DNA from: an uncultured Eubacteriales bacterium
GTDB lineage: Bacteria; Bacillota; Clostridia; Oscillospirales; Acutalibacteraceae
Assembly (NCBI GenBank): GCA_910584745.1
Contig: CAJUDG010000008.1
Location: forward strand, 1 to 46,964
Direction of reading: 5' to 3'
Length of the DNA stretch: 46,964 nucleotides
Shown here piece after piece: positions 39,216-46,964 of this stretch. The position numbers and the translations under genes are program-made. The notes beneath the pieces were generated by a model. That model saw only the letters and a list, made by a program, of their open reading frames with translations. It was not told the DNA's origin and ran no database searches. Numbering within the stretch: position 1 is the first letter of the stretch; each line of letters opens with the position of its first letter.

Positions 39216-39774
39216 CAGGCTGCAAACCGCCTTCTCGGGGGTGCACGCCGAGCGGGAGATAAAGGAGAGGACGCTGGAGCGTATCTACGCCCCGGCAAAG
39301 CGCGGTAAAAGACGGCCCCTTGCCCTGGCGGCGGCCTGCCTTGCGCTGGTGCTGCTGTGTGTTGGGGGCGGAATGTTCTTCACGCCGGTGTCGGCCATCG
39401 GCATAGAGATAAACCCGGCCCTTCAGCTTAAAATAAACCGCTTTGACATAGTCATCGGAGTAAAGGGCCTGAACCAGGACGGCAGGCGTATAGCGGAGAA
39501 CACCTCAGTGCTGTTCTCCGAATACTCGGAGGCCATAGACACGCTCCTCAACAGCTCAGAGATTAAGGACTATCTTGAGCAGGGCAAGGAGATGGATATA
39601 TACGTGGACTGCGGCGACGAGCAGCGCTGCACAAGGATGCTTGAGAGGGTCGAGGGCTGCGTGGGCGGCTGCGGAAACGTCACCTGCCACGCGGGCAACG
39701 GCCACGGCCACGGAAACGGCCAGCGCCGCCAACAGCGGCACAGGAACTGCCACAAGAACCATCAGAGCGAATAG
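39208..39774 (+). CDS. RsgI-like membrane anti-sigma factor with His/Cys-rich tail
   Basis: This 188-residue protein has a cytoplasmic N-terminus (1-37) that may hold the sigma factor, and a membrane segment (LALAAACLALVLLCVGGGMF). An extracytoplasmic domain follows with INPALQLKINRFDIVIGVKG, the signature of RsgI-type anti-sigma factors. The tail is rich in His and Cys (CHAGNGHGHGNGQRRQQ, then HRNCHKNH). That tail is not typical of RsgI proteins, whose C-termini usually bind polysaccharide, and suggests metal sensing. The start is the ATG at 39208 with GGGAGG upstream. It overlaps the sigma gene. The secreted Asp/His-rich protein is encoded in the same operon. Confidence 0.85.
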   Translation: MRNRLQTAFSGVHAEREIKERTLERIYAPAKRGKRRPLALAAACLALVLLCVGGGMFFTPVSAIGIEINPALQLKINRFDIVIGVKGLNQDGRRIAENTSVLFSEYSEAIDTLLNSSEIKDYLEQGKEMDIYVDCGDEQRCTRMLERVEGCVGGCGNVTCHAGNGHGHGNGQRRQQRHRNCHKNHQSE

Positions 39775-39784
39775 CTACAATCAG

Positions 39785-39816
39785 GAAGGAGCACCGCCAA
39801 TAGGCGGTGCTCCTTC
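39785..39816. terminator. Bidirectional terminator
   Basis: A 14-bp stem (39785-39798 with 39803-39816) closes a 4-nt loop between the anti-sigma gene and the convergent glycosidase gene. Confidence 0.9.
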
Positions 39817-39831
39817 TGTATGCTCAGGCTA

Positions 39832-41580
39832 TCACTTCTCTATGGCCGCCCGGGCCGACATGGCGGCCCTCATGTCCTCGTATATCCTGTCGGAGAACTT
39901 GCGGCTCCGGTCATAGGAGTAGAGGCCGTTCTGCTCCTGCTCCACGTCGGTAAGCTGGGTATAGCAAAGGGCGCAGACCGCCGGATTCTCGAGCATGGCC
40001 CCGGCAAGGCCCGCAAAGCGCCGCAGCACCTCGTCCTCGCTCTCCGGCCGGTTTCCATAGCCCCAGTTGTTCCCGTCCTTGGGGGCCGGGTTCCACCAGG
40101 TGCCGCCGTACTCGCTGACAAAGTATGGCTGGCCCCCGTACTTCTGCCGGTGGGGGAAGGTCTCGTGGGCGGGACCGCCCTCCGCCATTGGGGCCAGCTT
40201 CGCCCTGAAGGACTCGGGGTCCTGGTCATAGTCGTGTATGTCGTAGATGTCCGTTATCACGTGGAAGTTGCCGCTGGTGTCTATCACCGGGCGGGTGGGG
40301 TCCAGGGCCTTGGTGGCAAGGTAGGTGGCCCGCAGCACCTCGTCGTCCTGCCGCGCGCCGGTATAGGGGTGGTCCCAGGTCTCGTTAAAGGGGCACCAGC
40401 CCACTAAAGCCGGGTGGTTGAAGTCCCGCTCCACCGACTCTATCCACTCGGGCAGGAAGTATTCAAGGCCCGCCGGAGTGGAGATATCGCATCCCCAGCT
40501 TGCCATCTCGCCCCAGACGATATACCCAAGCCTGTCCGCCCAGTAAAGATACCTCTCTTCAAACACCTTCTGGTGCAGTCTTGCGCCGTTAAAGCCCAGG
40601 TCCATGCTGAGCTCTATATCCCTCTTAAGGGCCTCGTCGCTGGGGGCGGTATAAATTCCGTCGGGATAGAAGCCCTGGTCCAGTATCAGCCGCTGGAAGA
40701 CGGGCCGGCCGTTTATCTCTATGGCCTTCTTGTCCCAGCGTATGCTCCTGAGGCCGAAGTAGCCGTCTATCTTGTCGATTACAGCGCCGCCCTTCTCTAT
40801 GGCGAGCTCCAGGTCATAGAGGTTCGGCTCCCCCGGGGCCCAGAGGTGCGTCTCGGAAAGCGGCAGCTCAAAGGCCAGCTCAGAGGTCCCGTTGCGCCGG
40901 GCGCTGCCCACGGGTCGGCCCTCGAAGGTTGCCGCGGCCTTTAAAGCGCAGCCCTCCGTGCAGCCCTTTACGGACACCTGGAGCGAGACCGAGCCGTTAT
41001 CCGGCTGGGGATAGACCTTATATGAGACGATATGGGTCTTCGGAAGGAACTCCAGCCAGACCGTCTGCCATATGCCGGTGGTGCGGGTATAGTCGCAGGC
41101 GTTGGAGTAGAGCAGATGGGCCTGCTTGCCCTTGGGCTGTCTGCCAGAGCGCACGTCGTCCCGGGCGCAGACCGCTATCACGTTCTCGCCGGGCTGTACA
41201 TATGCTGTGATGTCAAAGGCGAAGGATGTATAGCCGCCCCTATGGCTGCCAGCCTCTTTGCCGTTGACCCAGACGGTGCACTTATAGTCCGCCGCGCCGA
41301 AGCGCAGCATCACGACGCCCCCGGCCTGCTCCGGGGTGATATCTACCTTGCGGCGGTACCATACGGCGGGGATGAAGTCCGTATAGCCTATGCCGGAGAG
41401 CTCGCTCTCCGGGCAGAAGGGCACGGTGATGGTCCGGGAGAAGTCTTTCTCCCACTGGCGGCTCTCCATGCCGCTGTCTCCAAAGTCGAACTCGAATTCC
41501 CAGCTTCCGTTAAGGTTCAGCCAGCTCTCGGCCCCCCTTGCCATCTGAGGGCGGGGGTATTCGGGACGGGGTATAGACAT
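39832..41580 (-). CDS. Glycoside hydrolase family 2 protein
   Basis: This 582-residue enzyme has an N-terminal sugar-binding domain (NGSWEFEFDFGDSGMES), an Ig-like middle domain and a TIM barrel. The acid/base Glu is in VGWCPFNETWDHP and the nucleophile Glu in YFVSEYGGTWWNP. No signal peptide is visible, so it acts on imported oligosaccharides. GH2 includes beta-galactosidases, beta-glucuronidases and beta-mannosidases; the active-site pattern alone does not choose among them. An AAAGGAG site precedes the ATG. It follows a TolB-like propeller gene and probably shares its promoter. Confidence 0.9.
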   Translation of the reverse strand: MSIPRPEYPRPQMARGAESWLNLNGSWEFEFDFGDSGMESRQWEKDFSRTITVPFCPESELSGIGYTDFIPAVWYRRKVDITPEQAGGVVMLRFGAADYKCTVWVNGKEAGSHRGGYTSFAFDITAYVQPGENVIAVCARDDVRSGRQPKGKQAHLLYSNACDYTRTTGIWQTVWLEFLPKTHIVSYKVYPQPDNGSVSLQVSVKGCTEGCALKAAATFEGRPVGSARRNGTSELAFELPLSETHLWAPGEPNLYDLELAIEKGGAVIDKIDGYFGLRSIRWDKKAIEINGRPVFQRLILDQGFYPDGIYTAPSDEALKRDIELSMDLGFNGARLHQKVFEERYLYWADRLGYIVWGEMASWGCDISTPAGLEYFLPEWIESVERDFNHPALVGWCPFNETWDHPYTGARQDDEVLRATYLATKALDPTRPVIDTSGNFHVITDIYDIHDYDQDPESFRAKLAPMAEGGPAHETFPHRQKYGGQPYFVSEYGGTWWNPAPKDGNNWGYGNRPESEDEVLRRFAGLAGAMLENPAVCALCYTQLTDVEQEQNGLYSYDRSRKFSDRIYEDMRAAMSARAAIEK

Positions 41581-41613
41581 AAGTTTGCTCCTTTCAAGAG
41601 TGAAAAAGTATTG

Positions 41614-42504
41614 TCAGTTTTCGCGTATTCTATAGCTTACAAAGGCAAATTTTGTGCTGTCCGGGGCCCAGGAGTTCACGTTGATGGTGCCCTGGCCGCC
41701 GAATAGCTCGGCCAATATACGGGGCTTGCCGCCGCCGGCGTCCATGAGCCTTAAAGCCACGTGCTTATGGGGCAGGTGCTCCCAGGGCTCCAGGTCCCCT
41801 TTATGGTAGGAGAGCATCACCACGTGCCGCCGGTCCGGGGAGATATGGGGGAACCAAGTGTTCCACTCTTCGTCGAAGGTCATCTGGGTCTGCTCAGAGC
41901 CGTCGGCCCTCATGCGCCAGGCCTGCATAAGCCCCGAGCGCACGGAGTTGAACCAGATGTACTCGCCGCTGCTGTCGTACTCCGGGCCGTCGTTGAGGCC
42001 CGGCGCGTCCGTCAGCCTTTTCTCCTCGCCGCCCTCTACAGGGATGGTATAGATGTCGAACTCCCCGCCCCTTTCGGCGCAGTAGGCCAGGATCTTTCCG
42101 TCCGGGGACCAGCCGTGCAGATAGCTGGGGGCCATGGGGGTTATGAGCCTTGGCACCCCGCCCTCTATGGGCACGGTATAGACCCTTGACTGGCCGTCCT
42201 CCCTTGTGCCGTGGCTTATGGCTATGCTGCCGCCGTCCGGGGACAGCACGTGGTCGTTATTGCAGCGGGTAACAAAATCCGTGAACACCTCCCGGCTCTC
42301 GCCGGTCTCAAGGTCGAAGCGGCAGATGCGCCCATTGCTGTTATAGGTCAGGAACTTTCCGTCCGGGGACCAGTTGGGGGCCTCGATAAGATAGTCAAAC
42401 TCCTTTAGCACCGTTCGGGTCCCCGCGACTATGTCGAAGACCTCCAGGATGGACTGGTCGTCGTCCCTATACCAGGGGTTAGAGCGGTCCGGGCTTTCTG
42501 GCAT
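41614..42504 (-). CDS. TolB-like beta-propeller protein
   Basis: This 296-residue protein has repeated propeller blades with the PD40 signature (APNWSPDGKFLTYNSNG, HGWSPDGKILAYC, HISPDRRHVVMLS). Such propellers occur in TolB, oligogalacturonate lyase and peptidase N-domains. No signal peptide is visible after choosing the ATG at 42504 (GAGGAGG site), so it is probably cytoplasmic and unlike the periplasmic TolB. It is the first gene of a two-gene operon with a GH2 enzyme and may bind or process the same oligosaccharide. The specific function is unknown. Confidence 0.82.
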   Translation of the reverse strand: MPESPDRSNPWYRDDDQSILEVFDIVAGTRTVLKEFDYLIEAPNWSPDGKFLTYNSNGRICRFDLETGESREVFTDFVTRCNNDHVLSPDGGSIAISHGTREDGQSRVYTVPIEGGVPRLITPMAPSYLHGWSPDGKILAYCAERGGEFDIYTIPVEGGEEKRLTDAPGLNDGPEYDSSGEYIWFNSVRSGLMQAWRMRADGSEQTQMTFDEEWNTWFPHISPDRRHVVMLSYHKGDLEPWEHLPHKHVALRLMDAGGGKPRILAELFGGQGTINVNSWAPDSTKFAFVSYRIREN

Positions 42505-42541
42505 AAATATCCTCCTCTCAGGGGCATAATGAATTGTACCC

Positions 42542-42570
42542 ATCATACCATAACCGCCGGGCGTTTGCAA
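42542..42570 (-). promoter_or_regulatory. Promoter of the propeller-GH2 operon
   Basis: On the minus strand TTGCAA (42565-42570), 17 bp and extended -10 TGG-TATGAT (42542-42547). Confidence 0.72.
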
Positions 42571-42599
42571 TGAGAACATCAGATTTGCCCCGGTTTTTC

Positions 42600-42628
42600 T
42601 TGCAAGAAGCCCCAAAAGCTGATATAAT
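42600..42628 (+). promoter_or_regulatory. Promoter of the aroA operon
   Basis: TTGCAA (42600-42605), 17 bp and TATAAT (42623-42628) lie 43 bp before aroA. It diverges from the propeller-GH2 promoter. No T-box or other leader is evident. Confidence 0.8.
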
Positions 42629-42671
42629 AGGACAGACACAAGCTGATATGTTATCTTTAAGGAGAATACCT

Positions 42672-43940
42672 ATGTATTGTGTAAGCTATGGCCCCGCCTT
42701 TTCCGGCGGCAGCCTTACCGTGCCCCCAAGCAAGTCCGCCGCCATCCGGGCGCTGCTCTGCGGGGCCCTGTCCCGCCGCACAAGCGGCAGGGAGTGCAGG
42801 ATAGAGAACCTGTACCCCAGCGACGATATCACGGTCACAAAGCGGGCCGCGGATATAATCTGTGCCGGGGCCGGGGGAGAGGTGGACTGCGGCGAGTCCG
42901 GCTCCCTTCTGCGCTTTATAATACCCATCGCCGCCGCCCTTGGGGGCCGCTGGCGCTTTACGGGCCGGGGGCGGCTGCCCGAGCGGCCCATCGGCGTGTA
43001 TAAGAAGCTGCTGCCCGCCCACGGCGTGAACTTTACCGGCGAGGCCGGGGGCCGGGGCCTGCCCCTTACTATAGACGGCAGGCTTTCCCCGGGAAAATTC
43101 AGCCTGCCGGGGAATATCAGCTCCCAGTTCGTCACGGGCCTCTTAATGGCCCTGCCCCTTCTGGAGGGCGACAGCGAGCTGATACTCACCTCGCCCCTGG
43201 AGTCCATCGGCTATGTGGACATGACCCTGGAGGTCCTCCGGGATTTCGGCGTTGAGGTTCAGCCCACAGACGGCGGCTGGCGCGTCCCCGGGGGCCAGCG
43301 GTATCAAAGGCCCGCCTATCAGGTGGAGGGCGACTGGTCCCAGGCGGCGTTCTTCCTGAATATGGCCGCTCTCTCGCCGGAGGGGGCCATGGTGCACCTT
43401 CGGGGCCTGCGCCCCGATTCCCTCCAGGGCGACCGGGCCTGCGTGGAGGTGTTCGGCAGGTTCGGCCTCGACATCCGCTGGGAGGGGGACGAGCTGACCG
43501 CCCGGAATCCCCGCGCCGGAGAGCCCTTCGGGGGCCTTAGGGGCCAGACCCTGGACGTGTCGAACATCACCGACATGGTACCGGCGGCATCCGTCTGCGC
43601 GGCGCTGAGCCAGGGGGAGACCCGCTTTGAGAACGCGGGACGGCTGCGGCTTAAGGAGAGCGACCGGCTCACGGCCATGTGTCAGGCCATAAACGCCCTT
43701 GGGGGCCGTGCCCGGGAGGAGGGCGACGCCCTCATTATCGAGGGGGTCGAGCGCCTTGCCGGGGGCCGGGCCCAGGGCTGCAACGACCACAGGGTGGTGA
43801 TGGCCCTGGCAGGCGCGGGGCTTCGCAGCGGCGGCCCGGTGGAGGTCACGGACGCCTACAGCATCAACAAGACCTATCCCACATTCTTCGAGGAGTACAG
43901 AAGGTTAGGAGGTATCGCCAATGTCTTCCAGCTGGGGTAA
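42672..43940 (+). CDS. aroA: 3-phosphoshikimate 1-carboxyvinyltransferase (EPSP synthase)
   Basis: This 422-residue enzyme has the substrate-binding motifs PPSKSAAIRALLCGAL, GESGSLLRFIIPIAAAL, PGNISSQFVTGLLMALP and RLRLKESDRLTAM. The catalytic Asp is in DVSNITDMVPAAS, and CNDHRVVMALAGAG is also present. It transfers the enolpyruvyl group of PEP to shikimate-3-phosphate. I start at 42672, where AAGGAG precedes the ATG. It overlaps aroC by 20 bp. It is the first gene of aroA-aroC-pheA-GNAT, so chorismate synthesis is directed to phenylalanine. Confidence 0.95.
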   Translation: MYCVSYGPAFSGGSLTVPPSKSAAIRALLCGALSRRTSGRECRIENLYPSDDITVTKRAADIICAGAGGEVDCGESGSLLRFIIPIAAALGGRWRFTGRGRLPERPIGVYKKLLPAHGVNFTGEAGGRGLPLTIDGRLSPGKFSLPGNISSQFVTGLLMALPLLEGDSELILTSPLESIGYVDMTLEVLRDFGVEVQPTDGGWRVPGGQRYQRPAYQVEGDWSQAAFFLNMAALSPEGAMVHLRGLRPDSLQGDRACVEVFGRFGLDIRWEGDELTARNPRAGEPFGGLRGQTLDVSNITDMVPAASVCAALSQGETRFENAGRLRLKESDRLTAMCQAINALGGRAREEGDALIIEGVERLAGGRAQGCNDHRVVMALAGAGLRSGGPVEVTDAYSINKTYPTFFEEYRRLGGIANVFQLG

Positions 43941-45018
43941 CAGCGTCAGGATATCCATATTCGGCGGCAGCCATACCGGGGCCATCGGCGTGAATATAGA
44001 GGGCCTGCCCGCCGGGGAGAGCGTGGACTGGCCGGAGGTCTTGGCCCAGATGGCCCGCCGGGCCCCCGGCCAGGACAAGACCGCCACCACACGTAAGGAG
44101 AGCGACGAGCCAAGGGTGCTCTGCGGGCTCCTGGACGGAGTGACCACAGGCGCGCCACTCTGCGCCGTCATAGAGAACAATAACCAGCGCTCCAAGGACT
44201 ACAGCCAGCTGAAGGTCCTGCCCCGGCCCGGCCACGCGGACTATACCGCCGAAATAAAGTACGGCGGCCATCAGGACGTGCGGGGAGGCGGGCACTTATC
44301 CGGGCGGCTCACGGCCCCCCTGGTGTTCGCGGGATCCGTGGCCCGGCAGATACTCCGGCGGCGGAGGATAATCATCGGCTCCCACGTGCTGAAAGTGGCC
44401 GGGGCAAAGATAAACGACCGGCCCTTTGACCCTGTGGGAGCGTCCCCGGAGCTTTTAAGCAGGCTCTCCGGCGAGTATTTCCCGGTCATAGACCCGGCGG
44501 CAAGGGAGAGTATGCGCCGCTCTATCGAGGAGGCAAGGCTCAGCCTTGACAGCGTTGGCGGCGTGGTGGAGTGCGCCGTGCTGGGTATGCCAGTGGGCGC
44601 CGGGGACCCCATCTTCGACGGTGTGGAGAACCGCGTAGCCTCCATCGTCTTCGGCATACCGGCGGTAAAGGGGGTGGAGTTCGGCGCGGGTTTTAGCGTG
44701 GCAGGTATGCGCGGCAGCGAGAACAACGATCCCATGTATATGTCAGAGGACGGCTCCATAAGGACCCGCACAAACCACTCCGGCGGTATTCTCGGCGGCA
44801 TCTCAAACGGTATGCCCATTATATTCCGGGCGGCCCTAAAGCCCACCCCATCCATAAGCCGGGAGCAGGACACGGTCAACCTGACGGAAAGGGCCGGCAC
44901 GAAGCTCACCATAACCGGCCGCCACGACCCCTGCGTGGTCCCCAGGGCCGCCCCGGCGGTGGAGGCCGCCGCTGCCGTGGCCGCCTTAGACCTTTTGGCC
45001 CAGAGCCGTATGCTATAG
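43921..45018 (+). CDS. aroC: Chorismate synthase
   Basis: This 365-residue FMN-dependent enzyme has GGSHTGAIGVNIEGLPAG near the start (family GESHG-like, here GSHTG), RRAPGQDKTATTRKESDE, HSGGILGGISNGMPI and RHDPCVVPRAAPAVEA at the end. It converts EPSP to chorismate. The ATG follows AGGAGG and lies within the aroA 3' end. Length and motifs are ordinary. It precedes the P-protein gene by 13 bp. Confidence 0.96.
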   Translation: MSSSWGNSVRISIFGGSHTGAIGVNIEGLPAGESVDWPEVLAQMARRAPGQDKTATTRKESDEPRVLCGLLDGVTTGAPLCAVIENNNQRSKDYSQLKVLPRPGHADYTAEIKYGGHQDVRGGGHLSGRLTAPLVFAGSVARQILRRRRIIIGSHVLKVAGAKINDRPFDPVGASPELLSRLSGEYFPVIDPAARESMRRSIEEARLSLDSVGGVVECAVLGMPVGAGDPIFDGVENRVASIVFGIPAVKGVEFGAGFSVAGMRGSENNDPMYMSEDGSIRTRTNHSGGILGGISNGMPIIFRAALKPTPSISREQDTVNLTERAGTKLTITGRHDPCVVPRAAPAVEAAAAVAALDLLAQSRML

Positions 45019-45031
45019 GGAGGAATATGTC

Positions 45032-46180
45032 ATGAATGAACAGGAATTTCAGGAAAAGCTGGCGGTAGAGCGCCGGGAGATAGACCGCATAGACAGGGAG
45101 CTTCTGCCCCTCTTTTTAGAGCGCATGGGCTGTGTGGAGCGGGTAGGAGAGCTGAAGCGGCAGGCCGGAAAGCCCGTGCACAACGCCGCCCGGGAGCAGG
45201 AGATAATCGACCGGGTCAGCCGCCGGGCCGGGGAGCTGGGGGGGAGCGCCGCGGAGCTCTACCGGGCCATAATGGCCATCAGCCGGGACCGGGAGCACAA
45301 CCTGATGGACGGCGACCCGGACCTTTTAGAGCTGGAGCGGACGGCGGACAGGCAGCTTAAAAGCCCCGCGGGGAGCGTGGTCTGCCAGGGGGTGCGGGGG
45401 GCATACTCCCATAAGGCTGCGGAAAGGCTGTTCCCCGGCGGGGATATCGGCTTTGTGCCCGAGTTCAGCGGGGTGTTCGCAAGGGTCGCGGAGGGGGCCC
45501 TGGGGGTGGTGCCGGTGGAGAATTCAGCGGCCGGCTCGGTGACCGCCGTGTACGACCTGATACTCAAGTACCGCTTCTTCATCGTGGGCGCCGTGGACAT
45601 CCGGGTGGAGCACTGCCTTGCCGCCGCAGTGCCCGGGCCGGTCAAAAGGGTGATATCCCACCCCCAGGGCCTGGCCCAGTGCTCGGAGCTCATCTCCGCC
45701 CGGGGGCTTGAGACCGAGGAGTACAGCAACACCGCCGCCGCCGCCAAGGCCGTGGCGGAGCGCATGGAGCCCGGGCTTGCGGCCATCTGCTCGGAGGACG
45801 CCGCGCGGCGCTACGGGCTGAACGTACTTGAGCGGGGGGTCCAGAATGTGCGCAACAATACCACCCGCTTCGTGGCCGTCTCAAGGGAGGCCGTGCTGCC
45901 CGGGGACGCCGCAAAGATAAGCCTCTGCTTCTCCCTGCCCCACACCACCGGCTCCCTGCACAGCGTGCTGAGAAGGTTCGCGGGCTCCGGGCTGAATCTT
46001 ACGAAGATAGAGTCCCGGCCCATTCCGGGCCGCTCCTTCGAGTATGACTTCTATCTTGACTTTACCGGCAATATACACGACCCCGAAACATTAAAGCTTA
46101 TCTGCGCCCTAAAGGCCGAGCTGCCCAGGTTCTCGTTCTTGGGCAACTACAGCGAGCTTTCCACAGAGGAGGAAGAATAA
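45032..46180 (+). CDS. pheA: Bifunctional chorismate mutase/prephenate dehydratase (P-protein)
   Basis: This 382-residue fusion has a chorismate mutase domain (1-90: REIDRIDRELLPLFLERMGC). A prephenate dehydratase domain follows (about 112-290: GAYSHKAAERLFPG, PVENSAAGSVTAVYD and the catalytic NNTTRFVAVSRE). The C-terminus is an ACT domain (HTTGSLHSVLRRFAGSGLNL with KIESRP) for feedback by phenylalanine. It turns chorismate into phenylpyruvate. A GGAGG site precedes it. Phenylpyruvate is also a potential substrate of the IorAB system at the left of the window, which links the two by chemistry, not by location. Confidence 0.95.
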   Translation: MNEQEFQEKLAVERREIDRIDRELLPLFLERMGCVERVGELKRQAGKPVHNAAREQEIIDRVSRRAGELGGSAAELYRAIMAISRDREHNLMDGDPDLLELERTADRQLKSPAGSVVCQGVRGAYSHKAAERLFPGGDIGFVPEFSGVFARVAEGALGVVPVENSAAGSVTAVYDLILKYRFFIVGAVDIRVEHCLAAAVPGPVKRVISHPQGLAQCSELISARGLETEEYSNTAAAAKAVAERMEPGLAAICSEDAARRYGLNVLERGVQNVRNNTTRFVAVSREAVLPGDAAKISLCFSLPHTTGSLHSVLRRFAGSGLNLTKIESRPIPGRSFEYDFYLDFTGNIHDPETLKLICALKAELPRFSFLGNYSELSTEEEE

Positions 46181-46696
46181 ATGGACATAGAGCTGAAGCC
46201 CGTGAAGACCCCGGAGGAGATAGAGCTGCTGTGCCGCCTCGCGAAGGAGGCCTGGGAGCAGGCCTATAACGAATTGCTGGGCCCTGAGCAGGTGGAGTAT
46301 ATGGTGGAGAAATTCCTCTCGCCCCCGGCGGTCAGGGAGCAGATGGCCAATGAGAACTATATGTACTACATAATCTACGGCGAAAAAGAGCCCGGCGGCT
46401 TCATAGGCTTCGCCCCCAACTATCAGGGCAAAAACGAGCTCTTTTTAAGCAAGCTCTACCTGCTGCCAAACATGAAGGGCACCGGCGCCGCCCGGGCGGC
46501 CTTCCGGCTTGCGGAGAACGAGGCCCGCAGCCGCAGGCTCCCGGCCATACGCCTGACGGTGAACAAGGGCAATACCCACGCCATGGAGGTGTACGGGCAC
46601 TGGGGCTTCGAGACGGTGGAGAGCGTTGTTACGGATATCGGCGGGGGGTATGTGATGGATGATCATATCATGGTGAAGCGTGTGGGGGAGGCGTAA
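46181..46696 (+). CDS. GNAT-family N-acetyltransferase
   Basis: This 171-residue protein has the GNAT acetyl-CoA pocket (LSKLYLLPNMKGTGAARAA) and the C-terminal pattern RLTVNKGNTHAMEVYGHWGF. It follows pheA directly, with GGAGGAAG upstream, and so is the last gene of the aroA operon. GNAT enzymes acetylate small molecules or protein N-termini; the substrate cannot be derived here. No terminator is evident immediately after it. The 138 bp to the tRNA remnant hold its promoter but no other gene. Confidence 0.88.
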   Translation: MDIELKPVKTPEEIELLCRLAKEAWEQAYNELLGPEQVEYMVEKFLSPPAVREQMANENYMYYIIYGEKEPGGFIGFAPNYQGKNELFLSKLYLLPNMKGTGAARAAFRLAENEARSRRLPAIRLTVNKGNTHAMEVYGHWGFETVESVVTDIGGGYVMDDHIMVKRVGEA

Positions 46697-46781
46697 CATC
46701 CCCTTCGTCCCTTACAAAGCGGTCGTTCCCGCCGCCTTCAATCACGACATGGTGTCCTGCAAAGCTGCCTGAAAAAACCAC

Positions 46782-46810
46782 TTGCAATACGTCGCGATAT
46801 GTAGTATAAT
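46782..46810 (+). promoter_or_regulatory. Promoter before the tRNA-Leu remnant
   Basis: TTGCAA (46782-46787), 17 bp and TATAAT (46805-46810) lie 24 bp before the tRNA-like sequence, the usual distance for a tRNA promoter. Confidence 0.8.
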
Positions 46811-46834
46811 ATATATGATTTATCGTAACGCTGC

Positions 46835-46890
46835 GCCGGCGTGTTGGAGTTGGCAGACGTGGCGGACTCAAAATCCACTTCGCCGTTTCT
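46835..46890 (+). pseudogene. 5' half of tRNA-Leu (CAA), 3' half missing
   Basis: Acceptor 5' strand GCCGGCG, TG, the D-arm GGAGTTGGCAGACG and an anticodon arm GCGGA-CTCAAAA-TCCAC (anticodon CAA) are recognisable. The anticodon stem has one C-A mismatch. No variable arm, T-arm or matching acceptor strand follows before the window end at 46964. The sequence turns AT-rich with long T and G runs (46900-46934). The right boundary is approximate. Confidence 0.7.
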
Positions 46891-46964
46891 TACCACTTTG
46901 GCTTAAACCCTTGATTTTATGGGGGTTTTTGAAAACTGAATATGTAACTTGCTTTTAATGTCCC

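Noticed and set aside
46668..46871. Minus-strand frame of 67 residues near the right end
   Set aside because: It spans the promoter and tRNA remnant and has no recognisable domain or ribosome site.
1..46964. CRISPR array, insertion sequence, rRNA operon or prophage
   Set aside because: No regularly spaced repeats, transposase, integrase or phage structural genes, and no rRNA signature, were seen anywhere in the window.

Overview
The window looks like a chromosomal segment of a spore-forming, strictly anaerobic, high-GC Clostridia, most likely Oscillospiraceae/Ruminococcaceae-like. The reasons are a Spo0A with the classic DNA-binding signature, SLH-domain surface proteins, ferredoxin-dependent indolepyruvate oxidoreductase, radical SAM genes, strong AGGAGG ribosome sites and frequent ATA and AGG codons in GC-rich genes. 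No rRNA, CRISPR array, transposase or integrase was seen. There is one intact tRNA-Leu, and a broken tRNA-Leu at the right edge.

Layout. 1-1725 is the 3' part of an SLH surface protein. 1795-7884 (minus) is an operon for aryl-pyruvate/aryl-acid metabolism: AMP-forming acyl-CoA synthetase, Dabb protein, iorA, iorB, PaaK-like ligase and a double-ACT protein. 8074-12882 holds a DUF6440-like microprotein, a nitroreductase, spo0A flanked by two perfect 0A boxes, and a SERCA-type Ca2+ ATPase. 13009-15447 holds a PAP2 phosphatase, a Xaa-Pro peptidase, YqeG and rpsU. 15627-15938 is a compact locus organised like the Fst/par type I toxin-antitoxin of pAD1: a 30-residue membrane peptide, an inferred convergent antisense RNA, a shared terminator hairpin and a 15-bp direct repeat covering the toxin start codon. 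I regard it as the most interesting part of the window. 15942-16851 is a DUF3021/LytTR pair.

17073-25284 is a self-contained envelope module: a lipoprotein, an OmpR-type regulator, a sensor kinase, and a five-gene ABC transporter operon. A 37-bp element, identical at 36 positions, lies upstream of both the lipoprotein and the transporter operon and probably binds the regulator. 25279-27436 (minus) holds two radical SAM genes, one broken by a G7 tract. Next come tRNA-Leu(CAG), a Gfo/Idh/MocA oxidoreductase, free methionine-R-sulfoxide reductase and a C39-SLH surface protein. 30629-36849 is a sugar-acid region: IlvD/Edd dehydratase and KDPG-type aldolase on plus; a TIM-barrel isomerase, a second oxidoreductase and a membrane protein on minus.

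36943-39816 has a metal theme. A yybP-ykoY (Mn2+) riboswitch precedes a CaCA-family cation antiporter. Then come a secreted Asp-rich/His-rich protein, an ECF sigma factor and an RsgI-like membrane anti-sigma with a His/Cys-rich tail. 39832-42504 (minus) holds a GH2 glycosidase and a TolB-like propeller protein. 42600-46696 is aroA-aroC-pheA-GNAT, which makes phenylpyruvate, a possible substrate type for the IorAB operon at the other end. The window ends in a promoter plus the 5' half of a tRNA-Leu(CAA) whose 3' half is missing.
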